A DNA stretch of 64,000 nucleotides. Origin: Micromonospora sp. NBC_01796. GTDB lineage: Bacteria > Actinomycetota > Actinomycetes > Mycobacteriales > Micromonosporaceae. The stretch lies in contig NZ_CP109078.1 in the NCBI RefSeq assembly GCF_035917455.1, positions 6,556,001 through 6,620,000 on the forward strand, given 5' to 3'. Position 1 is the stretch's first letter. Each line of letters starts with the position of its first letter. Position numbers and translations under genes: made by a program. Of this stretch, positions 43,948 to 53,300 are shown in pieces. The notes below the pieces were generated by a model. The model saw nothing but the letters and a program-made list of their open reading frames with translations. It did no database searches and had not been told where the DNA came from.

Positions 43948-46314
43948 TCACCGCTGACGGGTCTGGGTGAGCCGGTCCTGTAGTCGGGCGTGCCGGAACT
44001 GGTAGACCGAACCCACCACCCGCAGGATCTCCCGCTGGTGGGCGTTCTCCAGGAACCGCATCCCCCGTACGGGACCGTCTCCCCGGACCCAGAGCTGCAG
44101 GAACAGCAGCCCGGTCCGCCAGGTGCTGGACACCGTGATCGTGGCGGCGACCGCGGTCGCCAACCCGAGGGTCATTCCGGTGATGATCCCGACCCCGGCG
44201 GCGACCGGGAGCGGGTCGTGCCGGACGGTGGCCATCGCGTCGGTGAATCCGGCGGCGAAGCCGACCACGAGTCCGAAGATCGCGCCGACCGACAGGCCCC
44301 GCCGCCGGTCCTGCTGCCATGCCGTGATCGGGTCGATCGGTGCGGCGACGTCCAGCGACGCCGCCGAGAACCCGTCGATGAGCCCGAAGGCGAGTACGAA
44401 GGCCAGCCCGATGACCAGCCCGGTGCCGAGCCCGGTCGGCAGCCCGTACGCGAGACCGACGGGTACGCCGGTCGCCAGCCCGATCGGCAACCCCGTCGCG
44501 AGTCCGGCCGGAAGCCCGTGGGTGAGCCCGGCCCGGATGGTCCGCCCGAGCCCGGACTGCGGTGCGAGCGCCGATCCGGTCGGCCTGATCCCGATCCCGG
44601 AGGCGATTCCGGTCGCGATCCCGGCGGCGAGGGCGGCGCCGACGCTGACCGTGAGCGCGGTGACGGCGCCGAAGCTCGGGCCGACGGTCAGTACGGTGGC
44701 GATCCCGACCGCGAGCCCGGACACCAGTCCCATGCCGAGGCTGAACCGGGAGCCCGCGGATCCGGAGAAGCCGCCCACCGGGGACTCCCGGCGCTCGACG
44801 GCCAGCCCGATCGCGAGCCCCAGCACCAGGCCGATCACGGTGGCCGGCAACGGGTCCATGGTGGAACGTTCGCCCAGTTCCTCGGTGAACCGGGCGACGA
44901 CGGCGGCGGTCGCCCCGGCGGCGAGGCCCACGAACAGCACGGTGGCGAGGATCCGTACCGGCGCCGACGCCCACCGGTGCATCCGCCACCAGGCGAGGTC
45001 ACGGGTGTTGTGGCTGGTCATCTGGGCTGCCGCGTGTCCGAGCCAGCGCCTGGCCCGAACCAGGTCGTACGGACCCACCGGCTTGCCGGGGCGGGGCCGG
45101 TACGCGGCCGGCAGCACCCGGTCGAGCAGGAAGTCCTCGATTTCGGTCGCCTCGTGGAAGCGCTCCGGTGCCAGCAGTTCGTCGACCTCGGCGGGGTCGA
45201 CGAAGGTGTCCCGGAGCAGGGTCACGGTCAGCGGCGAGGAGAGGGCGTGGGCGAGCGGGCTGTCCGGCTGCTCGCGGAGCCGGCCCAGCAGCCGTCGCCA
45301 GGCCGGGGGAGGGTCGTTCACCAGCCATCGGGCGAGATAGTCGGCGGTGACGGTGGCCGGCAGCGGGCGCAGTTCGAGTGCCGCCGCGTCGTGCAGGTGC
45401 CCGGTGCGTACGGCCTCGGTGAACTCGTCGCTGCGGGTCAGCAGCACCAGCCGGAAGTTTGCCTGCTCGTCGATCGACTCCAGCGCGCTGGCCCGGGACT
45501 CGGCTGCCATCTCGTCGAAACCGTCGAGGAAGAGGGCGATCAGGCCCTCGTCGACCAGCCGGGCGGCGGCGTTCGGTCCGTACTTCGGTGCGTTCAGGAA
45601 GGCGAATTCGCTGACCAGCCGGCCCACCAGCCAGTGCCGCAGGGTCTGCTGCTGCGGCTCCCAGCTCTGCGGGGTGAGCAGCACCGGCACCGGCACCCGC
45701 CGGCGTACGTCCGGGTCGAGCCGGCGCCGTTGGTGCAGCGCCTCGACCAGGGTCAGGATCGCGGCCCCGGTCTTGCCGGCGCCCTGATCGCCGAGGATCA
45801 CCAGCCGGCCGGAACTCAACCCGGCGTAGATCCGGAAGAGTTGCGCCAGCCCACCTGCCTCGATCATCTCGGCGGTCACGGTCTCGACGCCCGGCAGCGG
45901 CTCGAACCGACCCAGGGACAGGCCCTCGGGGTCGGCGACCGCGTCCTCGATCCGCCCGGTGACCGGCCGGGTCGACCAGGCCCAGCGGACCGGGATCGGC
46001 GCCGGCCGGTACAGCCGTCGATCGGTTGCCGCCTCCTCCCACTGCTCCCGCAGCGCCTTGGCGAGGGCGTCGGCGGCCAGGGCGAGGGAGTCGCCGTCGT
46101 CCTGCCCGTGCAGCCGCCGGTGCCGCCACAGCACCGCCACCAGCCCGCTGATCAGGGGGGTGACGATCGCCGTGACCACCGAGATGACGATCCCGGTCGC
46201 CTCCCTGTTGCCGGCGGCGAGGGTGAAGGCGAGCACCGCCCCGCCGATCAGCAGGAACCCGAGCGTGGCCAGACCGACCACTGGCCACAGTCGTAGGCGT
46301 TCGGCCGGCGGCAT
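43948..46314 (-). CDS. Membrane NACHT-domain NTPase with glycine-rich multi-helix C-terminus
   Basis: 788 residues. Two N-terminal membrane helices (about 10-60) precede a NACHT STAND ATPase (about 165-440): Walker A LVILGDQGAGKTG with K181, Walker B LIALFLDGFDEMA (the DGFDE form of NACHT), and the sensor LVLLTRSDEF. From about 450 the protein has roughly ten hydrophobic segments built of short GL/GI/GV repeats (for example GLPAGLATGLPIGLATGVPVG). No leucine-rich or TPR sensor is visible. NACHT proteins in actinomycetes belong to conflict and immune-type signalling; here the membrane array may be sensor or effector. It stands alone, convergent with the AhpD-like gene. ATG start lacks a strong ribosome site. 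Confidence 0.85.
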   Translation of the reverse strand: MPPAERLRLWPVVGLATLGFLLIGGAVLAFTLAAGNREATGIVISVVTAIVTPLISGLVAVLWRHRRLHGQDDGDSLALAADALAKALREQWEEAATDRRLYRPAPIPVRWAWSTRPVTGRIEDAVADPEGLSLGRFEPLPGVETVTAEMIEAGGLAQLFRIYAGLSSGRLVILGDQGAGKTGAAILTLVEALHQRRRLDPDVRRRVPVPVLLTPQSWEPQQQTLRHWLVGRLVSEFAFLNAPKYGPNAAARLVDEGLIALFLDGFDEMAAESRASALESIDEQANFRLVLLTRSDEFTEAVRTGHLHDAAALELRPLPATVTADYLARWLVNDPPPAWRRLLGRLREQPDSPLAHALSSPLTVTLLRDTFVDPAEVDELLAPERFHEATEIEDFLLDRVLPAAYRPRPGKPVGPYDLVRARRWLGHAAAQMTSHNTRDLAWWRMHRWASAPVRILATVLFVGLAAGATAAVVARFTEELGERSTMDPLPATVIGLVLGLAIGLAVERRESPVGGFSGSAGSRFSLGMGLVSGLAVGIATVLTVGPSFGAVTALTVSVGAALAAGIATGIASGIGIRPTGSALAPQSGLGRTIRAGLTHGLPAGLATGLPIGLATGVPVGLAYGLPTGLGTGLVIGLAFVLAFGLIDGFSAASLDVAAPIDPITAWQQDRRRGLSVGAIFGLVVGFAAGFTDAMATVRHDPLPVAAGVGIITGMTLGLATAVAATITVSSTWRTGLLFLQLWVRGDGPVRGMRFLENAHQREILRVVGSVYQFRHARLQDRLTQTRQR

Positions 46315-46697
46315 GTCTCGAAGTGTGACAGCCGGCCGTCACCGCCCACTACCGGAAAACGGCCGGCCGCGCCCACCGGCCGGTCAGGTGATCTCCCGGC
46401 CGGCGGCCACGCCGGGGCCGGCGGTGTCGCGGTACGCCAGCCAGCCCGTCCCGACGGATCAGAACATGCCGTGCGGGTTGGCGGACCGGTCGGGAACCGG
46501 TGACCGTCCATTCGGATCGCTCGGGAACGAGATATCGTGGGCGTCGGCAGTGCGCCTGCCTGCGCCCGATGTGACAGCCCACGCCTGGCCACATGAAGGG
46601 GCCAAGAGTCTCCGACTCCGCGCGACTGTTGTCGAGCTTCGGCGTGCCGGTCACGCCGCCCGTTCGGTGCGGGGCGTGGGGCTGCACCGGAGGCGTC
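46315..46697. other. Divergent intergenic region
   Basis: 383 bases between the NACHT gene and the hypothetical gene at 46698. Two GGCCGGC-rich inverted segments lie near 46355-46440 and a lower-GC patch with GAGATATCG at 46528-46536. No gene and no convincing promoter pair. Confidence 0.35.
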
Positions 46698-47675
46698 ATG
46701 ACCGATGAGCAGAATCCCCGGCGGTCTCCCCGACCCGGCCGTGCCCGCAAGCGGGCGATCCGCGGGGAGGCGGCCCGCACCGGTGTCGCGTACTCGATCG
46801 CGGCCCGGCAACTCGAAGCGGCCGGGCTGGCACCCGGCGAGACTCTCTCCAGTTACGGGCGGACCATCTATCCGGTCGGCTCCGACTCGCACCGGCGGCT
46901 GGTGATCGAGCGTCGCGAGCGGCGTTCCCTCGACCAACGGGTTGCGGACACCCGTCGGGCGGCGGCCCTGCCGGACGGCCGTGCCCAGCACCTCGTCGAG
47001 CGTTTCCCGCCGACACGGGGACGGCGGGGTACGGGTGTCGGCCCGCTCTATCACGGCGGAGGTCGCGAGGAACTGCTCGCGATGTTGTACGTCGTCGTCG
47101 CGGCGGAGTCGCCGGGGCTGCTGCCAGCCGTCGGTGATCTGGTCTGGATCGCCGAGATGGGGGAGGAGACCGCGGTGGACATGGCCTGCGCCGAGCTGGA
47201 CCGTGAGGCGCGCGGACTGCTCGACCGGGAGCCGGCGGAGCTGTGGTCGGCGGTCGAGAGGGCCCTGGCCGCGGCGGAGCGCAACGCGGACTGGCAGATC
47301 CGGCAGGAGTCGATCCGGCTTGCCGCGCTGTTGCACACCATGATGACGCCCCGGATGGGTAGGGCGGGGGAGGTCTACGTGGAGGGCATGCCGCTCGTCG
47401 GGGTCGGTCAGATCCTCGACACGCTGCTCATCGTCGCCGACGACGGACATGCACCCGGTACCCGGGTCCGCCTCCTCCACCAGCCGCACGTGGGACGTAC
47501 GGCCACCATCACCGGTGCTCTGTGGGGAAGGTCCGGCCCTCCGGTCGGCTATCGCATCTGGCTCGACCGGGCGAGGTCGGCCGAGTCGGCCCGTGCCGAT
47601 GATCTGGCGGTCCTGCCCGACCAGGACCTCCTGCCATCCTCGACCGGCTTTCCTGCTCCCACGGTGCCGGACTGA
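46698..47675 (+). CDS. Hypothetical protein with N-terminal basic helical region
   Basis: 325 residues, not recognised as a named family. After a basic Pro/Arg start, KRAIRGEAARTGVAYSIAAR recalls short basic helices seen in many uncharacterised actinobacterial proteins that may bind nucleic acid. The middle (about 110-240) is helical and acidic (LLPAVGDLVWIAEMGEETAVDM), and the end (about 260-310) has a short beta-rich segment (GTRVRLLHQPHVGRTATITGALWG) resembling an SH3-like barrel. ATG 46698 has GGAGG five bases upstream, better than in-frame codons before it. It lies among the conflict-type genes but nothing visible links it to them. Confidence 0.7.
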   Translation: MTDEQNPRRSPRPGRARKRAIRGEAARTGVAYSIAARQLEAAGLAPGETLSSYGRTIYPVGSDSHRRLVIERRERRSLDQRVADTRRAAALPDGRAQHLVERFPPTRGRRGTGVGPLYHGGGREELLAMLYVVVAAESPGLLPAVGDLVWIAEMGEETAVDMACAELDREARGLLDREPAELWSAVERALAAAERNADWQIRQESIRLAALLHTMMTPRMGRAGEVYVEGMPLVGVGQILDTLLIVADDGHAPGTRVRLLHQPHVGRTATITGALWGRSGPPVGYRIWLDRARSAESARADDLAVLPDQDLLPSSTGFPAPTVPD

Positions 47676-47688
47676 CGCGGGTGTCCGT

Positions 47689-47734
47689 CGAGGTCCCGAC
47701 CGTCACCAGGAGCCGGGCGACGGTCGGGACCTCG
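47689..47734. terminator. Bidirectional terminator
   Basis: Perfect 16-base arms CGAGGTCCCGACCGTC / GACGGTCGGGACCTCG with a 14-base loop, between convergent genes. It should end transcription from both sides. Confidence 0.8.
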
Positions 47735-47744
47735 GCTGCGCCGG

Positions 47745-48266
47745 CTATTCGCCGGCGAGGAGGGCTGCCCGGACGGGTTCGGGTGTCATCTCCGGGAACC
47801 GTTCCTGGAAGTCGAGGGTTCCGACCCAGGTGGGCCGCAGGCCGATCCGGACCATTCGCAGGCCGGGCTTGTCGATCGCCTCCAGGTAGGCGTCGCCCGC
47901 CTCCTCGCCCATCCCCGCGCGCTGCATGGTGGCGTACTCGGGGAGGACGCCCTCGACCTCGGCCAGGGTGACCTTCCCGCGCAGGGTGAGCACCTGCGGA
48001 AGACCGTCGGCGGTGTCGATGCAGATCGCCACGTCCGGTCGGACCCGCAGGTCCCGGATCTTGTACGTGCCGGCGAACGCGCCGACGACCACCTCTTCGC
48101 CGGTCCACAGGTAGTTCACCGGGATCAACCGGGGTGTCCCGTCCCTGCCGGTGTAGGCCAGACGGGCCACTGCGGTCATGGTGAGCAGGCGTTGCGCCAG
48201 CGGGGTGTCCAGCAGTCTCACGTCACCCTGCGGCAGGCTCGCGGCTCGTGTGTTGGGGAGGCTCAT
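47745..48266 (-). CDS. Pyridoxamine 5'-phosphate oxidase-family (split barrel flavin) protein
   Basis: 173 residues. VARLAYTGRDGTPRLIPVNYLW and VVVGAFAGTYKIRDLRVRPDVAICID are the split-barrel FMN-binding signature of PPOX-type proteins, which include flavin/F420-dependent reductases and heme-degrading enzymes. The substrate is unknown. ATG 48266 has no ribosome site but a TAGCTT seven bases upstream suggests a leaderless mRNA. It is divergent from an HxlR regulator, with a palindrome between, so HxlR probably controls it. Confidence 0.85.
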   Translation of the reverse strand: MSLPNTRAASLPQGDVRLLDTPLAQRLLTMTAVARLAYTGRDGTPRLIPVNYLWTGEEVVVGAFAGTYKIRDLRVRPDVAICIDTADGLPQVLTLRGKVTLAEVEGVLPEYATMQRAGMGEEAGDAYLEAIDKPGLRMVRIGLRPTWVGTLDFQERFPEMTPEPVRAALLAGE

Positions 48267-48309
48267 GGAAGTCAAGCTAGAGGAACAGCTCCTGTAGAAC
48301 AAGCATAAC

Positions 48310-48322
48310 TCCTAGATTAGGA
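48310..48322. promoter_or_regulatory. HxlR operator candidate
   Basis: TCCTA-GAT-TAGGA palindrome between the divergent PPOX and HxlR genes, overlapping the -35 region of the rightward promoter. Confidence 0.45.
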
Positions 48323-48329
48323 TCTGCGG

Positions 48330-48335
48330 TAGCCT
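48330..48335 (+). promoter_or_regulatory. -10 element of the HxlR gene
   Basis: TAGCCT seven bases before the ATG at 48343, again the leaderless geometry. Confidence 0.4.
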
Positions 48336-48342
48336 GTGGACC

Positions 48343-49023
48343 ATGGGCGGCGTGCGTAGCTATGGGGATCCGTGTGGTGTGGCGCGTGGACTCGATGTCC
48401 TCGGCGAGCGGTGGGCGGTGCTGGTGGTCCGCGACCTCCTGCTCGGCCCCAAGCGCTTCAACGACCTGCTCGGCGGCCTGCGCGGCGTGAGCCCGAACGT
48501 GCTCAGCCAACGGCTCCGGGAGCTGACCGAGGACGGCGTCGTCCAGCGGCGGGACCTGGGTCCGCCGACCCGCGTCCGCCTCTACGAGCTGACCGAATGG
48601 GGCCGCGCCCTGGAGCCCCTCCTGCTCCAGCTCGGACGCTGGGGAAGCCAGGCCCCACCGCTGCCCGAAGGCGCACTCGGCATCGACTCCCTGCTGCTCA
48701 GCATCAGGGCGGCCGTCGACCCGGCTCGGGCGGCGGACCTCGGCGGCGTCTACGAGTTCCGCGTCGACGCCGACACGTACGTCGCCGAGGTTGCCGACGA
48801 CTCGGTTCGGATCCGTCGCGAGACGGCACCCGGGCCGCCGGACGCGACGCTCACCACCGATATCGACACGCTCCGGGCGGTCTGCGACCACCGGATCACC
48901 CTGGGGGCGGCACTGGATTCCGGCGCGCTGCGGCTGAGCGGTGACCTGCATGCCCAGCGGCGCCTCACCGATCTGCTGATGGCCCCGTTCACGCCCCCAC
49001 CCCAGCCGACCGCCCTCACATAG
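48343..49023 (+). CDS. HxlR-family transcriptional regulator with C-terminal SCP2-like domain
   Basis: 226 residues. The HxlR winged helix (about 8-100) is clear: DPCGVARGLDVLGERWAVLV, FNDLLGGLRGVSPNVLSQRL and LYELTEWGRALEPLLLQLGRW. Residues about 125-220 resemble a sterol-carrier/SCP2-like ligand domain (YEFRVDADTYVAEV, DATLTTDIDTLRAV), as in other fused actinobacterial members. HxlR proteins often respond to reactive carbonyls or quinones. The 3' end overlaps the convergent cyclase-like gene by eight bases. Confidence 0.9.
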   Translation: MGGVRSYGDPCGVARGLDVLGERWAVLVVRDLLLGPKRFNDLLGGLRGVSPNVLSQRLRELTEDGVVQRRDLGPPTRVRLYELTEWGRALEPLLLQLGRWGSQAPPLPEGALGIDSLLLSIRAAVDPARAADLGGVYEFRVDADTYVAEVADDSVRIRRETAPGPPDATLTTDIDTLRAVCDHRITLGAALDSGALRLSGDLHAQRRLTDLLMAPFTPPPQPTALT

Positions 49024-50365
49024 TCGCGTCGGCCACCGCGATCCAGGCGTCGGCCCGGAACCCCTTGCTCGGGATCTCCACCGTCACCGGACGGAACCGA
49101 TCGGCGCGCAGGTCACGGGGCTCGTGCCGGACGATCTCGTCGTAGACGATCGCGGAGACGGCCACCACCAGGTCCGCCCCGGTCGCCTCCCGCAGCGCCG
49201 TACGGAGTGGGGTGCTGTCCAGCAGCCGGCTCACGTGGATGACGGCGTCGCCCGCGTAGCCGTTGTGCGCGGGGTAGACCAGCCCGGTGTGGATCGCCAA
49301 CCGAAGCCGCAGCCGGGCGTCGTCGCGCAGGTCCCGGTTCAGGTGCCGCAGCGCGACCGCCAGTTCGCGCAGGAGGTCGGCGACCGCCCGTGGCTCGTCG
49401 AGCCCGAGCGGGAGCAGGACCAGTTGCCCGTCGCCCTGTTCCTGCCACTGCCAGAGTCCCCGGTCGAGGCCGGCGTACCGGGCGGCGGTGTCGAGGACCT
49501 CGACGAACCGGCGTTGCAGCGCGAGCTGGCCGTGCACGTCCCGCGAGCTGTACGCCTCCGCGTCCGCTGCCAGGCACAGCCTGGTGGTGCCCGTACCGAT
49601 CGTGGAGGGGCCGTTGTGGACCGGGACGGTGACGGCGGGCGTCGGCGATCCGTCCGGGTCGAGCAGGATGATCGGGGTGGAGAACTGTTCCGGGTGACGG
49701 GTCCTCGGCCGGCTGAGCTGCATCGATCCGAGGTAGGGCCAGCGCAGGGAGGCCAGGGCGGACAGCTCTCCGGACACCGTCGTGGCACCGGGTGGCATCC
49801 GCAGGACGGCCGCCACCACGTAACTCCCGTCCGCCAACGGGCCGCCTTCCGCGTCGCGCAACGACCAGCCGAGCGAGTCGCTGCCGTACCCGTTGACCTC
49901 GACGGCGATGGTGCCGGCGAGGACCGGACCGCCCGGTGCGGCCGGCAGGTGCAGTGGGATCGGCACCGCGCCGAGCACGGCCGGCAGTCCGCCCGGACCG
50001 ATCGGGCGGGGCGGCTCCAGGTCCAGCCCGATCGCTTCCGGCCCGGCCCGGCGGAGCCGGATCGTGACGTCCAGGAACTCCTGCCGTTGCGCCCGTGCCT
50101 CCAGCGCGAACGGCAGGACCAGCCGGACGTATCGCCACTTCCGGGCGTCGCGCAGCTCCCGGAACGCGGCCGGGAAGACCTCAAGACCGATCTCGTACGC
50201 CAGCGGCCGGCCGAACGTGATCGCGCCCTGCCGGATCGGTCGGACCGTGTCCCCGCCGAGCATCTGCTCGAAGTCGCAGAGGTCCAGCCGGGCGAGCGGG
50301 TCGTCGACGGCCGGCGCGGCGACGGGTGCGGTGGTGACGCCCTCGCCCTGAACCGGCCCGGTCAT
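49016..50365 (-). CDS. Protein with C-terminal class III nucleotidyl-cyclase-like domain
   Basis: 449 residues. The first 250 are beta-rich with no recognised domain. From about 262 to 445 the sequence follows the class III adenylate/guanylate cyclase fold: D268 in CLAADAEAYSSRD and D312 in EQGDGQLVLLP are 44 residues apart, the spacing of the two metal-binding aspartates, then LRLRLAIHTGLVYPAHNGYAG and VSRLLDS. The Asn that normally follows (VNxAaRL) is His, so activity may be altered or lost. Class III-fold cyclases that make cCMP/cUMP drive Pycsar immunity. It overlaps the CHAT gene by ATGA and is the last gene of that operon. Product nucleotide and activity are inferred. Confidence 0.75.
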   Translation of the reverse strand: MTGPVQGEGVTTAPVAAPAVDDPLARLDLCDFEQMLGGDTVRPIRQGAITFGRPLAYEIGLEVFPAAFRELRDARKWRYVRLVLPFALEARAQRQEFLDVTIRLRRAGPEAIGLDLEPPRPIGPGGLPAVLGAVPIPLHLPAAPGGPVLAGTIAVEVNGYGSDSLGWSLRDAEGGPLADGSYVVAAVLRMPPGATTVSGELSALASLRWPYLGSMQLSRPRTRHPEQFSTPIILLDPDGSPTPAVTVPVHNGPSTIGTGTTRLCLAADAEAYSSRDVHGQLALQRRFVEVLDTAARYAGLDRGLWQWQEQGDGQLVLLPLGLDEPRAVADLLRELAVALRHLNRDLRDDARLRLRLAIHTGLVYPAHNGYAGDAVIHVSRLLDSTPLRTALREATGADLVVAVSAIVYDEIVRHEPRDLRADRFRPVTVEIPSKGFRADAWIAVADATM

Positions 50366-53300
50366 GCGCTCGCTCCGAACAGGACGAACCCCAGCCACAG
50401 TTCCGGGTCGTCGGGATGGTCCTCGATCAGTTCGAGGTGGGCCCGGCGAAAAGCGGCCGGTACGGGGCGCCCACCGCCGAGCCACTCCCGGTGGAAGCCG
50501 TACATGATTTCCATGCTTGTCTCCTCTCCTACCGAACAGAGGCTGGTCAGCAGCTTGGTCGGTCCGGTCAACAGAAAAGCCCTGGTCATGCCGATGATGC
50601 CGTCGGCGGCCACGGCACCGCGTCCACCTCGGCAGCAGGAGAGCACGACGAGGTCGGCGTCGAGGTGCAGTTGCCGCAGGTCGCGCATGCGGACGATCCC
50701 GTCGTGGTCGGCCGTACCGGCCAGCGCCACGAACGGCATCCGCGCCTCGGACCCGGCGAGCTGGTCCGGTGCCGGCGGCAGCTCGACCAGTTCCGCGTCG
50801 GCGTGGGTGGCCAGGTAGAGCACGTCGGCGGGGGATCCCGGTGCGCGCAGGGCGGCCAGACTCGCCTGGTTGCCGTACCGCACGTCGACGCCCGCGGTGT
50901 AGTGGCGGCTGATCGCACCGAACACCCGCTCGGTCGCGGTCAGCGCCGGGAGGGTGCCGGAGCCGTACGGCACCGGTGGCATCGGCTGCGGGTTGACCAG
51001 GGCCAGCAGGCGTGGCTCCCGAGCCGGACGGCGATCGAGCCGCTCCCGCAGCCCGCCCAGTACCGCGAGGCTGGGCAGCAGCTCGATCGCGTGCCGGGCG
51101 GCGAGCGGCCTTCCGTCCGGTCCGGTCAGGGCCGGGAACGGCACCCGGAGGGTGATCCCGTGCGGGACCACCGTGACCGGCTCGTCCGGATCGGCGGGAA
51201 GCAGCGTGGCCGTGACCGGTTCCCACAGCAGTGCCCCGAGGCGGGCGAGGATGTCCAGCATCTCCGGCCGGTCGGCGGGACCCAGATCGGTCTCCTCGGC
51301 CAGGCTGAGCAACCGGTTGACGTCCGTGGCGAGGGCGTCCGGGTCGATCACGCGTACGGCGGTCACCGGCTCGCCGTCGCCGCGTACGGTCCAGACGGTC
51401 AGCCGGGACCCGTGCAGGAAATACTCGACCACGGTGCGTCGATGGGCGCGGAGGATGCCGCGCAGGGTGGAGCCGTTCAGAGCCGGTGCGGTGCCGGGGC
51501 TCGTCCCACCGGTGGAATCGTCGCCGGTACGGTGCAGCAGGTCGGCGAAGGCTCGGGCCCGGCTCTGCTCGCTCGCCACCAGGGCTTCCCGGTGTGCGCC
51601 GAGATCGGTGAGCAGGTCGACCAGCCGGGCGAAGAACGGCTGCGCCCGTTCCGCCGCGAAGATCTTGTCCCAGTCCCGGTCGAGCAACGCCCGCCAGCGC
51701 TCGGCGTACCCGGTCAGCGGGCCGACCGCCGCGGGCGTTGCGCGCCGGACGTGCTCGGTGCTGCGGGCCACCCGCGCCCGGTGCAGCGCCGACCGCCGGT
51801 TCTCGGCGATCTCGGCGGTGGTACGCAGCACCCCGGCCGTGTCGGTCCGGTGCTGGTGGCCGGTGCCGGCTGAGCGGCGGAGGGCCGGGGCGTCGGTGGC
51901 GGGCTGGTCCGGTGCCGCTTCCCCGGCCAGGTGGCGCAGTCGTCGGGAGGTCGTGTCCAGGACCGTGATGCAGGCGTTGCCGGCGGAGGCGATGGTCGCC
52001 GGGTCGGTCAGCGCGGCCGTGGCGGCGGCGGCGACCAGGTCCCGGAGGGTGGCCGCGCAACCGGCGACGACCGCCACGGCATCGTAGGGAATCGACCCCG
52101 CCCTGTCGGTGGGTTGCACCAAGTCGGTCGAGTGCGTCGGGGCGAGCGCGCGGAGCAGATCGGCCTGGGTGTCGAGGAGTTCGGCGGTGTCCGTGGCGAG
52201 CCGGAGCAGCAGGGTGAGTCCGGGCGGGGCGGTGGCGTACCGCTGCTGGATCTCGACGGCGGTGCCGAGCGCCTCGACCAGGGCGGGATGGTCACGCAGC
52301 GCGAACGCGCCGACGATCTGGTGGTTGACCAGCAGGGCGAGGTCACCCAGTGCATGATCGGCCGCCGGGGTGCCGGGCGCGTCGGTGAGCACCGCCCGGT
52401 ACCGCGCGACGGCCGCCGCCGCGAGCGGAGCCGCCTGTGCCGGCCGTCGGGTGCTGTACAGGTCGAGTGCCAGCCGTCGAAGGGAGGCGGGACCCGTCGT
52501 GTCCGGCACCGGCGGCTGGAGCACCACCGCCCGCCAGCCCTCCCGCGAGGGCGCCAGGCCCACGGCGAGCCCGATGGTCGGCAACAGACGCAGCACCGTC
52601 GCACCGGACGGGGTGGACCAACCGGTCCGGTCCGGGTCGCTGCCGTCGGGCACCGACTCCACCGTGATCGGTCCGGTCGGGTCGTCGACCGGGAGCCACC
52701 GTCCTCTGAGCGTTGGTCGGGCCAGCCAACGGCGGTACCGCTCGACGTCGTGTCCGCGTACCGGGCCGGTGAAGGTGATCTGCCGCTGCTCGTTCCGGTC
52801 GGTGACGATCCCGAGTTCGCCGGAGAGGACCAGGTGGTCGGGGTCGAACCGGAGGGTGAGTTCGGCTGTTGTCGGCTCGTACCGGTGCTCGGCGTCGTAC
52901 CAGGTCGGGAGCGGGGCGACGGTCCGCCGTACCCGCAGTGGGGTGGCCTTGGCGAACGTCTCGGGGTCCAGGTCGCCCAGCGACCACCAGAGCTGGTCCC
53001 CATCGCCGCGACCCGCCGTGGCCAGGGTGAAGGTGAACCGGCCCCGACCGTCGGGCAGGGTGAACACCGCCTCGGCGGGCGATGGTGACCCTGCCTGGTC
53101 CAGCCCGACGAGTTCCAGGTCGAACACCGGCATCAGCAGGTCGAACGGCGTACGCGGTGGGTGTGCCGCCGAGGCGGTCCGAAGGACCTCGAACGGCCAC
53201 GGCTCGGTGACCGGGCCGGGCGGCGGTTCGGTGCCGACGGCGTCGAGCGGCCGAAGTGTCTGCGTCAGCCAGGTCACCACCGGACCGTCCAGTGTCGATC

